64,000 nt of DNA from Vibrio chagasii (lineage in GTDB: Bacteria > Pseudomonadota > Gammaproteobacteria > Enterobacterales > Vibrionaceae), in the NCBI RefSeq assembly GCF_024347355.1, contig NZ_AP025466.1, positions 1,612,001-1,676,000 of the forward strand, given 5' to 3'. Below, in pieces: positions 45,327 through 56,139 of this stretch; within the stretch, counting starts at the first letter, position 1; each line of letters opens with the position of its first letter. A program made the translations under genes and the position numbers. Below the pieces are notes generated by a model, which saw only the letters and a program-made list of their open reading frames with translations, did not search any database and had not been told where the DNA came from.

Positions 45327-45470
45327 CTAAGCTGCGTTTGTATCGAACCCACCTTGGGTCTGCGCCTGCTTTAGAGCTTCCTGCCTTTGAACTTCTTTCT
45401 CAGTTAATACTGGCTGAAGTGTTTCCTCAGAGGCTTGAGGATAGAAAATGAAATATTTATTAATCGTCAT
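45327..45470 (-). CDS. 47-residue small protein
   Basis: A short frame starting MTINKYFIFYPQASEETLQP and ending TQGGFDTNAA. GGAG lies nine bases before the ATG, and a terminator follows within 45 bases, so it is a complete small transcription unit. The sequence is polar, with a glutamine-rich helix (EVQRQEALKQAQTQ). It has no signal peptide and no family recognised. Confidence 0.55.
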   Translation of the reverse strand: MTINKYFIFYPQASEETLQPVLTEKEVQRQEALKQAQTQGGFDTNAA

Positions 45471-45823
45471 AACTATATCTCCGTGTAACGTATGACAGAT
45501 TCTGCATCAAGGATAAACTGTGATCATCATCCACTTTGTACTTTTTTTAGGCTGAGAGCGAAGGGCGTAGAATGCGTACAAAGCGACCGCTTATCATCCG
45601 TATGCAATATTGGAACTGACGAAACCCTCTGTTTTCAAGTATAGGAAGCCTCTCTAATTTCACACAATAATGATTTAGAGCAAATACATAGATGGTCAGG
45701 GGCGTAAGATGAAAAACCTCGCTACTGACTCTGCGTACGTATTTTTCTAATAACAAATTACTTATCAATGCGCCTAACTATTAAGTCAGTAAATCAATTA
45801 CTTAATCCATGGTGAGATGAATT
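45471..45823. other. Intergenic region upstream of pepT
   Basis: A 353-base region with no supported gene between the divergent 47-residue ORF and pepT. Both promoters should lie here; none could be fixed. Confidence 0.45.
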
Positions 45824-47056
45824 ATGGAAAAGCTTGTAGAACGTTTTCTGAATTACGTTACTTTCGATACGAAATCCGACCCTTCTAACCCACAGTGCCC
45901 AAGTTCAGCGGGTCAAATCACCTTTGCAGAAGTCTTAAAATCAGAATTGATCGCATTAGAGCTAGTTGATGTCTCTTTAGATAAAAATGGCTATTTGATG
46001 GCGAAACTGCCGTCGAACGTCGATTATCCAGTACCTGCGATTGGGTTTGTCGCGCACATGGATACCGCTCCTGACGCATCAGGTGCGAACGTGAAACCAC
46101 AGGTGATTAGAGATTACCAAGGCGGAACGATAGAATTAGGTACAAGTGGTGAGAGCTTAAACCCAAGCCAATACCCAGATCTTGATGCTCTTCATGGTCA
46201 TGACCTTATTACAACCGATGGTACTACTTTGCTTGGTGCTGACAACAAAGCGGGTATCGCTGAAATCATCAGTGCTATCTCTTACCTCAAAGCAAATCCT
46301 GAAATCAAACACGGTGACATTTGCATTGGTTTCACGCCAGACGAAGAGATTGGTCGTGGTGCGGATTTATTTAATGTAGAAAAGTTTGGTGCCGAATGGG
46401 CGTACACCATTGATGGCGGCTCCGTTGGTGAGCTGGAGTTTGAGAACTTTAATGCCACGAGTGCTGATGTTATTTGTCACGGCGTGAACGTTCACCCAGG
46501 TACCGCAAAAGGTAAGATGGTGAACTCGATGAACATTGCTGCGCAGTTCCAATTGATGATGCCATCACAAGAAACGCCAGAATGCACTGAAGGCTATGAA
46601 GGTTTCTACCACTTGAAGTCAGCTGAAATGGGTGTCGCTCGCTCTGAGCTTGGCTACATCATTCGCGACTTTGAGCGCGAAGGCGTAGAAGCGCGTAAGG
46701 CATTCATGCAACAAAAAGTGGATGAGCTAAATGAGCGTCTTGAGAAAGGCCGTGTTGAGCTGGTGCTAACCGATAGCTATTTCAACATGAAAGAGATGGT
46801 TGAACCTCATCAGCACATTATTGAGTTGGCTAAACAAGCGATGATCGAATGCGATGTGGAGCCGATGATCAAACCGATCCGAGGTGGTACAGATGGTGCT
46901 CGCTTGTCATTCATGAGCTTACCATGCCCGAATATCTTTACTGGCGGTTACAACTTCCACGGTATTCACGAGTTCATTACCATTCAAGGCATGGAACAGG
47001 CGGTGAAAGTGATTGTTGAACTGTCACAACGCACAGCCGTTCACTACCAAAAATAG
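45824..47056 (+). CDS. pepT: PepT, peptidase T (tripeptide aminopeptidase)
   Basis: A 410-residue M20-family dizinc aminopeptidase releasing the N-terminal residue of tripeptides in the cytoplasm. [11 protein letters not shown] puts the zinc ligand H78 and D80 at the positions known for Pep[14 protein letters not shown] carries the bridging aspartate; [10 protein letters not shown] carries the catalytic glutamate pair; and the last histidine is in FHGIHEFI near the C-terminus. Length matches E. coli PepT. The gene stands alone and has a normal start. Confidence 0.93.
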   Translation: MEKLVERFLNYVTFDTKSDPSNPQCPSSAGQITFAEVLKSELIALELVDVSLDKNGYLMAKLPSNVDYPVPAIGFVAHMDTAPDASGANVKPQVIRDYQGGTIELGTSGESLNPSQYPDLDALHGHDLITTDGTTLLGADNKAGIAEIISAISYLKANPEIKHGDICIGFTPDEEIGRGADLFNVEKFGAEWAYTIDGGSVGELEFENFNATSADVICHGVNVHPGTAKGKMVNSMNIAAQFQLMMPSQETPECTEGYEGFYHLKSAEMGVARSELGYIIRDFEREGVEARKAFMQQKVDELNERLEKGRVELVLTDSYFNMKEMVEPHQHIIELAKQAMIECDVEPMIKPIRGGTDGARLSFMSLPCPNIFTGGYNFHGIHEFITIQGMEQAVKVIVELSQRTAVHYQK

Positions 47057-47132
47057 CGGCCTTCAGTGCGATATCTCTTTGTATTTTTGAGAGTATTCAA
47101 TAATACTCCCTTTAAGCATAAGGGAGTACGCG

Positions 47133-47600
47133 ATGAAAAAGTTAGTTTTACTTTGCACCCACTTAGCCGTGGGTGCTGTTGGTTTTGGGCTTGGTGTTTA
47201 TGCATTACCCATCTTAATTGAGCCTGATTCTCCTTCTTCGAGCTCAGTTCAAGCGATCAGCCAGCAGGCTATTTATACTGGTGAGTTTACTAAAGACCGC
47301 CAAGATAGCGATTTCTTGCACTGGGGCGAGGGGATCGTGTCGGTCTCAGAAAGCGCGATTGCGTTTGAAGGCGAACTTGCTCCTGGGCCGGACTACAAGG
47401 TCTATCTATCTCCTAAGTTCATTGAAACCGAGCAAGCCTTTAATGACAGTAAGAGCGAGTTACTCAGAGTCGGAGATGTCAAAACATTTGACCGGTTTAT
47501 GGTTGAACTACCGGAAGGTACTGATCTTAATCGGTTTAATACCGTTGTGATTTGGTGTGAAACTTTTGGCCAATTTATTACTTCTGCCAAGATAAAATGA
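47133..47600 (+). CDS. Exported DM13-domain protein
   Basis: A 155-residue protein with a signal or anchor (about 1-25) and one DM13 domain (about 47-154). HWGEGIVSVSESAIAFEGELAPGPDYKVYLSP matches the domain's core, and the single cysteine in VVIWCETFGQFI occupies the position proposed to bind a metal or cofactor. DM13 proteins are thought to act in extracytoplasmic redox reactions; this is not proved. It is preceded by AAGGGAG. Confidence 0.8.
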   Translation: MKKLVLLCTHLAVGAVGFGLGVYALPILIEPDSPSSSSVQAISQQAIYTGEFTKDRQDSDFLHWGEGIVSVSESAIAFEGELAPGPDYKVYLSPKFIETEQAFNDSKSELLRVGDVKTFDRFMVELPEGTDLNRFNTVVIWCETFGQFITSAKIK

Positions 47601-47610
47601 TAGCCTTCTA

Positions 47611-47899
47611 GGGCGTGTTGCTCTTTCGAGTTGATTTTCGCAGCGAGTTGCTGGGTATTTATACAAGGCAGAGGCGTCGATGTGTAGCTAGCCTACATGA
47701 GAAGCCGATAACGTAGTAGAAATGACCAGCAAACGCTGCCCGAAGGGTTCGAGCTGGGCGACCCGCAAAAAGCGTTTTACTCTTTGTGAGGGATATTTGC
47801 TTAGAATGATTATGCTACATCTCCCTCGCCGCGATTAAAACGCTTTTGACTAGGCGTCCCCATCCGAACGAAATTTAACCGCGAAAGGTCAACACGCCC
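47611..47899. mobile_element. 289-bp MITE-like element with TA target sites
   Basis: The ends GGGCGTGTTG and CAACACGCCC are perfect inverted repeats. Similarity continues inward for about 30 bases (CTTTCG... and TTTCG... blocks), and TA dinucleotides flank both sides (47609-47610 and 47900-47901). It encodes nothing; a second internal repeat (AAAAGCG-type arms) can fold. The TA duplication points to mobilisation by an IS630/Tc1-mariner-type transposase elsewhere in the genome. Confidence 0.75.
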
Positions 47900-48027
47900 T
47901 AATAGTTAATATCAGAATGAACACGAGCGCTCTGGAGTTGAGCGCTTTTTCATAGCACTGATATTAGGGGCTTTCTTGTAAAGCTAACCGTTGTAAAGCT
48001 AAATGTTGTAATGCTAAGGATTAAGTA

Positions 48028-48870
48028 ATGGAAAAAGTGTGGCAAGTAATAGATTTCCTACTCGCTCATAAGTTTATTTTTAGTGCGCTGATTATCAGTC
48101 TTATTTTAATCATCCGCCGAATCACCTTATCTCAAATTAGGGGTGATGTTGCTTTCCTTAGCGAAGACCAACGTAATTGGATGTCCCGTACTAAAAACGG
48201 CACCTTTGCGATTATTGTTATAACGCTTTTTCTTCTCTGGAAATCTGAAATCAGTGAGTTTGCTCTCTCAGTAACAGCAATTGCCGTTGCGATAGTAGTG
48301 GCGTCAAAAGAGATCATCTTGTGTTTCACCGGCTCTATTCAACGTGCTAGCTCACGCTCATTTAGAATTGGTGATTGGATTGAATTGGGTAAAATCAGTG
48401 GTGAGGTGATTGAACACAACTTGATGGCGACTGTGATTCAAGAAATCGACTTGTATCATGGGCAATACCACTTCACTGGCAAGACCGCTACGCTGCCTAA
48501 CAGCATGTTCTTTACTTATCCTGTAAAGAACCTCAACTTTATGAAGCGTTACGTTTACCATAGCTTTACGGTGACGGTGAAAGACTTCGTGAATCTGTAC
48601 CCAATGGTGCCGGGTCTTATTGTCAAAATTGAAGAGCATTGTGAAGAGTTTATCGATGTTGCTCGTCGTTATAACGGCGTGATCGAAAAACACGCTGGTG
48701 TCGACCTTCCTGGCTCTGAGCCGCATATCCACATCACAAGCAGTTCAACCGGTGAGCAAGAAGTCCATTTTATGATTTTCTGTCCAACCGAGAAGGCGGT
48801 TCATCTAGAGCAAGAGATTCGTAAAGATTTCATGGAAGCATACGCTGAAGCATTTCCTGTCAGTGCTTAA
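48028..48870 (+). CDS. Small MscS-type mechanosensitive channel protein
   Basis: A 280-residue membrane protein with about three N-terminal helices (12-32, 55-75, 80-100). VASKEIILCFTGSIQRASSRSFRIGDWIELGKISGEV follows, the pore-to-beta-domain transition of the MscS fold. The glycine-rich pore stretch is weaker than in classical MscS, so gating may differ. It acts as an inner-membrane osmotic valve by family inference. It begins 129 bases after the MITE. Confidence 0.75.
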   Translation: MEKVWQVIDFLLAHKFIFSALIISLILIIRRITLSQIRGDVAFLSEDQRNWMSRTKNGTFAIIVITLFLLWKSEISEFALSVTAIAVAIVVASKEIILCFTGSIQRASSRSFRIGDWIELGKISGEVIEHNLMATVIQEIDLYHGQYHFTGKTATLPNSMFFTYPVKNLNFMKRYVYHSFTVTVKDFVNLYPMVPGLIVKIEEHCEEFIDVARRYNGVIEKHAGVDLPGSEPHIHITSSSTGEQEVHFMIFCPTEKAVHLEQEIRKDFMEAYAEAFPVSA

Positions 48871-48901
48871 TCCTGCAGTCCGCTGAGCCCCAAACAAAAG
48901 A

Positions 48902-48937
48902 AAGCCGAGAGCGATAATATCGACTCTCGGCTTTTTT
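48902..48937. terminator. Bidirectional terminator
   Basis: AAGCCGAGAG pairs with CTCTCGGCTT, with an inner GCGAT/ATCG stem and a run of T residues on the plus strand. It lies between the channel gene and the deaminase gene. Confidence 0.85.
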
Positions 48938-48956
48938 GTTCTAACTATCTGTTCGC

Positions 48957-49400
48957 TTAGTCTAGGTCTGCCAGTGGCAACCAATCGACTTGCACGCCTG
49001 CTTGTTCAAACATATCTTGGCTCACTTTGATTTTGTCTCCCCAGCGAGAAAGAAAGTCTTCACTTTGCTCTGGGCAGTGAACCGCAGAAATACCGGTTTG
49101 GATGATTTTCGCTGCGCAGTTTGGGCAAGGGAAGTGAGTTACCCAGATTTCACAGCTGTCTAAATCACGCTTAGCAAACAAGATTGCGTTCTCTTCTGCG
49201 TGAAGCGTTTTTAGGTATTTCATCTCACGATCATCAGTATCAGCACTGTCCGATACACCATGAGGGTAGCCATTAAAGCCAACCGAAACAATGCGGTTGT
49301 GTTTGGTGATAACAGCACCAACCTGAGTGGACGGATCCTTACTCCAGGAACCGACTAATTCCGCCATTTGATAGAAACGTTTTGCCCATTTTGAAATCAT
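48957..49400 (-). CDS. dCMP deaminase-family protein
   Basis: A 147-residue zinc deaminase of the ComEB/dCMP deaminase type. The zinc site is LHAEENAIL near 70-78 (catalytic glutamate after the histidine) with FPCPNCAAKII near 102-112. It would convert deoxycytidylate to deoxyuridylate, feeding thymidylate synthesis, or act on a modified nucleotide. SKDPSTQVGAVI near the N-terminus is typical. It is a lone leftward gene. Confidence 0.86.
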   Translation of the reverse strand: MISKWAKRFYQMAELVGSWSKDPSTQVGAVITKHNRIVSVGFNGYPHGVSDSADTDDREMKYLKTLHAEENAILFAKRDLDSCEIWVTHFPCPNCAAKIIQTGISAVHCPEQSEDFLSRWGDKIKVSQDMFEQAGVQVDWLPLADLD

Positions 49401-49659
49401 TCGAATTACCTTAACAAGGAAGTATGAGTTTTTATTATTGAAACCATATTATGTTAGACAATATATACAGAGAGGGGAAGTAGGAAAGATATATTTGATC
49501 ATGAATTGTTGATGCTTTGTAAAGGGTTGATATATATCCAATTTCAATTTACAAGTTGAAACACTTTTGCGAGTTATAATTGATATTCCTCGGACATTTG
49601 AAGCAATTGTGTTACGTAACTTTTATGCTGTTCAATTTCTCATAAGTGACGGTATAACC

Positions 49660-50799
49660 ATGCGTAAAAAGTTAATCCTTACGGCTCTTGCAAGCTCTCT
49701 TATTCTTGCTGGATGTGGGCAAGATGCTCAAAATGCCAAGCAAGCGCCATTACCTCTCGTAGCTGTACAGGATGTTAGCGTGATTTCTCATCAGCAAAGT
49801 AAGTCGTACATCGGCCGTATTGAAGCGGTTGAAGACACGGCAATTACCGCGCAGGTTTCTGGCTATCTTCAAAGCCGTCATTTCAAAGAAGGCCAAATGG
49901 TCGAAAAAGGGCAGCTGCTTTACTCGATAGAGCCTTCATCATTTGAAGCTGAAGTCGCAAGCGCTAAAGCGGCTGTTGCTCAAGCTAACGCCAATCTTAA
50001 AAAGGCTGAACTAGATTTCAACCGTGGTAAGAACCTACTTCCTAAAGGCAGTATTTCTCAATCGGAATTCGATGCATTGACGGCAAACCTATTAGGTTCT
50101 CAAGCACAGCTTGAAGCTGGTCAAGCTCAGCTAAATGCCGCTAACGTTCAGCTTTCTCATACTAAGATTGTTGCGCCTTTCTCTGGACGTATTAGCGATA
50201 CCAAAGTGAGCACGGGTGATCTGGTTTCTCCATCTTCTGGCGTATTAACGACTTTAGTTAGCTTAGACCCAATCCATGCATCGTTCAGCATCAGTGAGCG
50301 AGAGCGTATCGAGTTAGGTATGGACCGTATTGAAGGTGATGGCAGCAGCGATTCTGATCGTGTTGAGGTGCAAATCATGCTTGAAAATGGCGAAGCATTC
50401 GAACACCTAGGTCAGCTCGATTTCTTGGGCAACCGTATCAACCTAAACACTGGTACGATCGCGATGCGTGCGATTGCCGATAACTCAGATCAGCAACTTC
50501 TTCCTGGTCAGCACGTTCGTGTTGAGCTGCGTGAGAAGCAATCTATTGATGTTGTAACCATTCCTCGCCGCGCGGTTCAAACCGACCTTGAAGGCGACTT
50601 TGTTATGGTGCTAGTTGAAGGTGAAGCAGCTCCTGTTGCAGAGCGTAGAAACATTGAGATGGGCCGACAGGTTGAAGGGGGGGTGATTGTCCACTCTGGT
50701 CTAGAGAAAGACGATGCCGTTATTACTCAAGGCCTTCAGCGTGTTCGTAACGGTATGTCTGTTCGCATTCAACCTTCTGCGGCTGAGCAAGCAGAGTAA
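49660..50799 (+). CDS. RND efflux periplasmic adaptor (MFP) lipoprotein
   Basis: A 379-residue lipoprotein with signal [19 protein letters not shown] and its acylated cysteine at residue 19. The barrel-sandwich ([32 protein letters not shown]), coiled-coil hairpin (about 95-165), beta-barrel and membrane-proximal domains follow in order. It should bridge the inner-membrane pump to a TolC-type outer-membrane channel, which is not encoded here. The open frame starts at 49567, but the lipoprotein signal fixes the start at 49660. It is separated by 11 bases from the pump gene. Confidence 0.9.
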   Translation: MRKKLILTALASSLILAGCGQDAQNAKQAPLPLVAVQDVSVISHQQSKSYIGRIEAVEDTAITAQVSGYLQSRHFKEGQMVEKGQLLYSIEPSSFEAEVASAKAAVAQANANLKKAELDFNRGKNLLPKGSISQSEFDALTANLLGSQAQLEAGQAQLNAANVQLSHTKIVAPFSGRISDTKVSTGDLVSPSSGVLTTLVSLDPIHASFSISERERIELGMDRIEGDGSSDSDRVEVQIMLENGEAFEHLGQLDFLGNRINLNTGTIAMRAIADNSDQQLLPGQHVRVELREKQSIDVVTIPRRAVQTDLEGDFVMVLVEGEAAPVAERRNIEMGRQVEGGVIVHSGLEKDDAVITQGLQRVRNGMSVRIQPSAAEQAE

Positions 50800-50810
50800 G
50801 GGGCGTAGAT

Positions 50811-53800
50811 ATGTTAAGTCGTTTCTTTATTCAAAGGCCTAAGTTTGCCCTTGTTATATCCATAATATTGACGCTGGCAGGTGCGAGCTCTCTCGCTATC
50901 TTGCCTGTGGCGGAATACCCAAAAATTAGCCCACCTTCGATAAGTGTGTCTGCTTTTTACACAGGTGCAAGTGCAGAAGTAGTGGAACAGGCGATAGCCG
51001 ACCCCATAGAAACGTCGGTGAACGGCGTTGAAGATATGATCTACATGTCTTCAAAGAGTGCTAACGATGGTTCATACAACCTTAACGTGACTTTTGATGT
51101 TTGTACTGACCCAGATATGGCTCAGGTCAACGTTCAGAACCGAGTTGCTCAAATCGAATCGAAGCTTCCACAAGAAGTTCGAATGGTGGGTGTCACCGTT
51201 AAAAAGCGTTCGCCAGACCTTTTGATGGTATTGAACTTCTATTCTCCAAATGGTGAGTACGATGACCAATTCCTGATCAACTACGTCAACCTAAACATTA
51301 AAGACCAACTGGCTCGTGTGAAGGGCATCAGTGAAGTTAACGTGCTAGGTGGTGGTGAATACGCGATGCGTGTCTGGTTAGATCCTGAGAAAATGGCTAA
51401 CCTCAATATCACCACTTCTGACGTGAACCGCGCGTTGGCGGAACAGAACGTTCAAGTTGCTGCTGGTCGTATTGGTGCTGCACCTTATAACAACGCACAA
51501 GAAGTACAATTCAACTTGGTAACAAAAGGCCGACTAGAAACTGCGGATGAGTTTGAAAATGTTGTTCTTCGTGCCACTCAAGATGGTTCAACGGTTTACT
51601 TAAAAGACATTGCTCGTGTTGAGCTTGGTAAAAAGTTCTACGACGGTAATGGTAAATACCGTGGTCAAGATGCGTCGATCGTAACGCTGTCACTTCAGTC
51701 AGACGCTAACGCGTTGGAAAGTGGTAAAGCCGTAATGGCGATGCTCGACAACCTCAGCAAAAACTTCCCTGAAGGCGTTGCGTATGAAGCGAGTTACGAC
51801 ACGACAGTCTTCGTTGCTGAGTCGATCAAAGGGGTAGTAAAAACGCTGATCGAAGCTATTTTGCTCGTTATCGCAGTTACGTACCTGTTCTTGGGTAGTG
51901 CTCGTGCAACCTTGATTCCTGTTGTTGCGATTCCTGTATCTTTGATTGGTACATTTGCCATCATGCAGATGACGGGCTTTACCATCAACACGGTAACTCT
52001 GTTTGGTTTGATCTTGGCAATTGGTATCGTAGTAGATGATGCGATCTTGGTTATCGAAAACGTCGACACCACCATGGCGAAAGACCCAACGATTTCACCG
52101 CGTAAAGCTACGCTGATCGCGATGAAAGAAGTGACGGGCCCAATTATTACTTCAACCTTGGTACTACTCGCGGTATTCATCCCAGTTGCAATGCTTCCGG
52201 GTATTACTGGCATCATGTACCGTCAGTTCGCGCTGACTATCTGTATCGCGGTTGTTATCTCTTCGATCAACGCATTAACGCTGTCACCAGCATTGTGTTC
52301 ATTGGTTCTTAAACAAGGTGGTGGTAACACGGCTCGTTGGTACCAAGCCTTTAACCGTGGTCTAGAATCTGTTACTAACAAATACGGTCAAGTAGCAGGC
52401 TTCTTAGTTAAGAAAGGCGTTCTGCTGTTCACTTTCTTCTTCGTAGCTTTGGCGGCTGTGACTTACTTTGCGAAGACAACGTCTACGGCGTTCGTACCTC
52501 AAGAAGATAAAGGTATTCTGCTGGTTAACGTTCAACTTCCAGATGCGGCATCCCTGTCTCGTACTGAAGATGTGACCAAGCAATTACTAGAGATGGTTGA
52601 GCAAGAGCCGGGTGTCGATGGTGTGACACTGGTTAACGGCTACGCATTCATGACAGGCGCTTCTGCGTCGAATGGTGCGTCGATGTTCATCAAGCTTCAC
52701 GATTGGAACATGCGTAACGCACTGGATGGTCAACATTCAGCACAGGCTATCTCACAGCGTATTAATGGACGGGCTGCGACTGAACTTCCTCAGGCGATTG
52801 TATTTGCAATGGGACCGCCAGCGGTACCAGGTATGGGTGCAGCGTCTGGTTTTGAATTTGTCCTTGAAGACACTTTAGGCCGTAGCCGTACTGACCTAGC
52901 GATGGTGATGAATGACGTGATTACTGAGGCGACCAAGCAGCCTGAGATTTCACATACATTCAGTACTTTCCGCGCCAACGTACCTCACTACTATGTCGAT
53001 ATTGACCGTGAGAAAGCGCAGCAGCTAGGTATTCCGTTGTCGGAAATCTTCCAAACACTGCAAGGTAATCTTGGCTCGTTGTACGTGAACGACTTCACCA
53101 TGTTTGGTAAGAACTTCCGTGTAACCATGCAAGCAGACAGTGACCACCGTAGCAGCATGGATGACCTACAACGATTCCACGTACGCTCTTCTGCTGGTGA
53201 GATGATCCCGCTAAGTACGCTTGTGACTTACGATCAGATCTTTGAACCCGATGTAGCATGGCGTTACAACATGTACCGCAGTGCAGTAATCCAAGGCCAG
53301 CCAGCACCGGGTTACTCAAGTGGTGATGCGATTGCGGCGATGGAACGTGTAGCGGCAGAAGTTCTGCCACAAGGTTACCAGTACGAATGGACTGGTATGG
53401 CTTACCAAGAAGTATTAGCAGGCAACCAAGCGATCTTCGCGTTTGCATTGGCGCTGATCTTCATCTACTTGTTCATGGTGGCTCAATACGAGAGCTGGAC
53501 AATACCTATTGCGATTATCTTAGTTGTACCTGTGGCAACCTTAGGTTCTTTCTTGGCGTTGAACCTAACAGGCACACCGTTGAACCTTTACGCACAGATT
53601 GGTTTGGTTCTTTTGATAGCCTTGGCCGCGAAGAACGCAATTTTGATTGTGGAATTCGCGAAGGTCGAGCGTGAGGAGAAAGACGCACTGATCGTCGATG
53701 CGGCAGTGAAGGGCGGTACTCTACGTTTCCGTGCTGTGAACATGACGTCTTGGTCGTTTATCTTAGGTATCTTCCCGCTTATCTTTGCGGCGGGTGCTGG

Positions 53801-53963
53801 TCACGTGAGCCAGAACTCTCTTGGTATTTCACTGATTGGTGGTCTGTTATGTGTGTTGTTGGCGGGTACTTTCCTAATCCCAGGCTTCTATGCATTTGTG
53901 CAGCGTAAACGTGAAAAAGCACACGGTGGTAATACTAAATTAGTGCCACTTGATGATGAGTAG
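50811..53963 (+). CDS. RND-family multidrug efflux pump (AcrB/HAE1 type)
   Basis: A 1050-residue inner-membrane pump with twelve helices. The N-terminus [34 protein letters not shown], the proton-relay segment [18 protein letters not shown] in helix 4, and the TTS/NAIL pattern near helix 10 ([14 protein letters not shown]) are diagnostic. It exports hydrophobic drugs, detergents or bile-type compounds with the adaptor upstream. The pair resembles MexCD/AcrAB-like systems; no outer-membrane gene and no local regulator is visible. AAGGGG precedes the ATG. Confidence 0.93.
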   Translation: MLSRFFIQRPKFALVISIILTLAGASSLAILPVAEYPKISPPSISVSAFYTGASAEVVEQAIADPIETSVNGVEDMIYMSSKSANDGSYNLNVTFDVCTDPDMAQVNVQNRVAQIESKLPQEVRMVGVTVKKRSPDLLMVLNFYSPNGEYDDQFLINYVNLNIKDQLARVKGISEVNVLGGGEYAMRVWLDPEKMANLNITTSDVNRALAEQNVQVAAGRIGAAPYNNAQEVQFNLVTKGRLETADEFENVVLRATQDGSTVYLKDIARVELGKKFYDGNGKYRGQDASIVTLSLQSDANALESGKAVMAMLDNLSKNFPEGVAYEASYDTTVFVAESIKGVVKTLIEAILLVIAVTYLFLGSARATLIPVVAIPVSLIGTFAIMQMTGFTINTVTLFGLILAIGIVVDDAILVIENVDTTMAKDPTISPRKATLIAMKEVTGPIITSTLVLLAVFIPVAMLPGITGIMYRQFALTICIAVVISSINALTLSPALCSLVLKQGGGNTARWYQAFNRGLESVTNKYGQVAGFLVKKGVLLFTFFFVALAAVTYFAKTTSTAFVPQEDKGILLVNVQLPDAASLSRTEDVTKQLLEMVEQEPGVDGVTLVNGYAFMTGASASNGASMFIKLHDWNMRNALDGQHSAQAISQRINGRAATELPQAIVFAMGPPAVPGMGAASGFEFVLEDTLGRSRTDLAMVMNDVITEATKQPEISHTFSTFRANVPHYYVDIDREKAQQLGIPLSEIFQTLQGNLGSLYVNDFTMFGKNFRVTMQADSDHRSSMDDLQRFHVRSSAGEMIPLSTLVTYDQIFEPDVAWRYNMYRSAVIQGQPAPGYSSGDAIAAMERVAAEVLPQGYQYEWTGMAYQEVLAGNQAIFAFALALIFIYLFMVAQYESWTIPIAIILVVPVATLGSFLALNLTGTPLNLYAQIGLVLLIALAAKNAILIVEFAKVEREEKDALIVDAAVKGGTLRFRAVNMTSWSFILGIFPLIFAAGAGHVSQNSLGISLIGGLLCVLLAGTFLIPGFYAFVQRKREKAHGGNTKLVPLDDE

Positions 53964-54284
53964 AAGAAGTCACTTCTCATAAAGCGGATTCTTTGTAAAG
54001 ACTAAATCCTCGTAAAAACTGAGGCTTAGCAGTGTGCTAAGCCTTTTTTTTATGCGTCAGAGTAATAAAAATGCTTTTTATATAATCAAATCTTTATTAT
54101 GTGATGGAGCTAATACTCTATTTTGAGTTTTCTAATAAAATGATGTTTTATTGGTAAGTTTCTGTTTAATAATGAAATATAGGTGTTCAGCTAACGCTTG
54201 TATGCTCGAAACTATTTGCACAATAGTGTGAACTGTTTCAAAATTACGAAGTTATATTGAAATTTTTTGTGCATTGAGGTTCTT
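53964..54284. other. Intergenic region between the RND pump and the MaoC gene
   Basis: A 321-base region with the terminator at 54022-54050 and then AT-rich DNA carrying the presumed MaoC promoter. No gene seen. Confidence 0.5.
54022..54050 (+). terminator. Terminator of the RND efflux operon
   Basis: GGCTTAGC and GCTAAGCC pair around AGTGT, followed by seven T residues. Confidence 0.85.
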
Positions 54285-54962
54285 ATGAAGGTCATTGATT
54301 TATTTAAACACCGAGGCGACAGCTTGTCATCGCAACACTCAGAGTTTATGCAATGGATGTCTCCAGCTCTTAGAGATTACTGGGGCGACTTTCTGAACCG
54401 CACACAAAACAGCCACTTCTTTGCGTGGGTTCGTGATCACCACAAACCTGCGGTAAACGAAGATGTGCCAGTAGAGCAACCAATCGTACTAAAACCAGAA
54501 GCACAACTTGTGTTTGATGAGCTGAACGAGAAGATTGGTGAAGTTATTCATACTGGCGATTGGATCAATGTAAGCCAAGATCGCATCAACCAATTTGGTC
54601 TTGTGACTGAAGACATGCAGTGGATCCACACTGAGCCAGAGAAAGCCGAAACTGATTCTCCGTTCAAAACCACCATCGCACACGGTTTCTTAACTTTGTC
54701 TTTGCTTCCGCGTCTAACCGATAGCGTTGATCCTGACAAATCTCAATTCCCAACAGCGAAGATGGTTGTGAACATTGGTCTTAACCAGGTTCGCTTTCCA
54801 TACCCTGTTAAATCGGGCAGCAACGTTCGTGCAAAAAGTACATTAACGAAAGTAACACCAATTAAGAAAGGTCTAGAGATCGAACGCGAGATTCGCGTAG
54901 AAATCGAAGGTGTTCGTCGCCCTGGCGCTGTTATCGTTTCAGTGATTCAACTTCACTTCTAA
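54285..54962 (+). CDS. MaoC-family hot-dog dehydratase
   Basis: A 225-residue protein: about 80 residues of N-terminal extension, then a hot-dog fold. The hydratase motif is visible: FGLVTEDMQWIHTEPEKA supplies the catalytic aspartate/histidine pair and TTIAHGFLTLSLLP is the helix that follows. The reaction is probably (R)-specific hydration of enoyl-CoA. The start at 54285 is preferred because GAGG lies nine bases before it and the reading frame upstream is unsupported. The gene is convergent with pstS. Confidence 0.82.
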   Translation: MKVIDLFKHRGDSLSSQHSEFMQWMSPALRDYWGDFLNRTQNSHFFAWVRDHHKPAVNEDVPVEQPIVLKPEAQLVFDELNEKIGEVIHTGDWINVSQDRINQFGLVTEDMQWIHTEPEKAETDSPFKTTIAHGFLTLSLLPRLTDSVDPDKSQFPTAKMVVNIGLNQVRFPYPVKSGSNVRAKSTLTKVTPIKKGLEIEREIRVEIEGVRRPGAVIVSVIQLHF

Positions 54963-54995
54963 GTGGTTTGAAAGTAAGCGATTTATAAAGATTCA

Positions 54996-55027
54996 AAAAA
55001 AGAGAGAGCGTGATGCTCTCTCTTTTT
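54996..55027. terminator. Bidirectional terminator
   Basis: AAGAGAGAGC pairs with GCTCTCTCTT around GTGAT, flanked by A and T runs. It serves MaoC and pstS. Confidence 0.82.
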
Positions 55028-55053
55028 GTTTTCATAAGATAAAACTTACTCAC

Positions 55054-55869
55054 TTATTTGATGCGAGTGTAGCCGTATTCTTCAATCAGGTCTTGGCCTT
55101 GTTTAGATTTCACGAACTTGATGAAGTCTTTGCTCTCTTCAGAAACTGAATCCGTCTTGTGCAGCAATAAGAATGGGCGAGCCAGTTCATAGCTGTGGTT
55201 TGCGATGTTTTTAGATGTCGGCTCTACGCCTTCAAAAGTGATGGCCTTGATAGAGCGGTCGATTGAACCAACAGAGATAAAGCCGATAGCGTGTGGGTTG
55301 TGATTTACGATCGTTTTCACCATGCTGTTGCTGTTAACAACTAAGTTATTTGGGTTGATGTCAGACACTAAACGGTCGTTAATGATCTTTGTTAAACCAA
55401 GTAAGCTTTCGAAGCTGTAGCGTGAACCTGAAGACGCTTCACGAGTCACAACCGCGATAGGTTGATCGGCACCACCCACTTCTTTCCAATTGGTGATTTT
55501 ACCTTTGTAGATATCAAATAGTTGCTCGCGAGAAACGTTACTCACGCTGTTTGAACGGTTAGTTACAACAGCTAGACCATCAAAGGCAATAGGGAATACC
55601 TTGAGTTTGTCACTCTGTTCTTGGTCAGTTAAGTAGCGTGAGCTCATGCCGATATCAGCCACACCTTTATTAACCATGGTAATACCCGCTGTCGAGCCGA
55701 TGCCCTGAACGGCAATGTAGTTATCAGGGTGAGTCTTGTTGTACTCCTCAGCTAATACGTCCATCACTCGAGAAACAGAAGTGGAGCCCGAAATATTGGT
55801 TTCTTGTGCAAAAGCAGCTTGAGAAGACAGGGCTAAGGATAAAAGAGAGGCAAGCGCGACTCGTAACAT
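55054..55869 (-). CDS. pstS: PstS-like phosphate-binding protein
   Basis: A 271-residue periplasmic protein. The signal peptide (1-22, ending QAAFAQ) precedes ETNISGSTSVSRVMDVLAEEYNK, the phosphate-binding start of PstS. Further hallmarks are IGSTAGITMVNKGVADIGMSSR and REASSGSRYSFESLL. It captures phosphate for the PstCAB ABC importer, whose genes are not adjacent here. The ATG at 55869 has AGGAG six bases ahead, so the upstream TTG is not used. A Pho box lies 49 bases upstream. Confidence 0.9.
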   Translation of the reverse strand: MLRVALASLLSLALSSQAAFAQETNISGSTSVSRVMDVLAEEYNKTHPDNYIAVQGIGSTAGITMVNKGVADIGMSSRYLTDQEQSDKLKVFPIAFDGLAVVTNRSNSVSNVSREQLFDIYKGKITNWKEVGGADQPIAVVTREASSGSRYSFESLLGLTKIINDRLVSDINPNNLVVNSNSMVKTIVNHNPHAIGFISVGSIDRSIKAITFEGVEPTSKNIANHSYELARPFLLLHKTDSVSEESKDFIKFVKSKQGQDLIEEYGYTRIK

Positions 55870-55901
55870 AAACAACTCCTAGTTAATAACATTTGTCGCA
55901 T

Positions 55902-55935
55902 ATGATAGGTCGGTTATATGACACTTTTGTGAAAT
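55902..55935 (-). promoter_or_regulatory. Pho box and -10 element of pstS
   Basis: On the minus strand, 55935-55918 reads ATTTCACAAAAGTGTCAT, which matches 14 of 18 positions of the PhoB consensus (two CTGTCAT-type units, 11-base spacing). A -10-like TATCAT at 55907-55902 lies ten bases downstream, the usual placement for a PhoB-dependent promoter. Phosphate starvation should turn on pstS. Confidence 0.65.
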
Positions 55936-56139
55936 TCCATACGCTCTTTGTATGGTGGTTGAATGAGTCAATGAACGCGTAATTCAGCAATAACAATGGT
56001 AAGTTTATTCACACAAAATCCGTTAATGGGAGCGTGATTGTGATTTTGTATGAGGACGTTCGCTAAAATGTTGGTTGAGTTCTAAGCTAATTAAAGGGAT
56101 TCCTACTTAGAGAATGCCTATGAAGTTACAAGGAGTGTT

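Noticed and set aside
45547..45768. A 73-codon leftward frame upstream of pepT
   Set aside because: No Shine-Dalgarno, low-complexity composition and an overlap with the expected promoter region of pepT.
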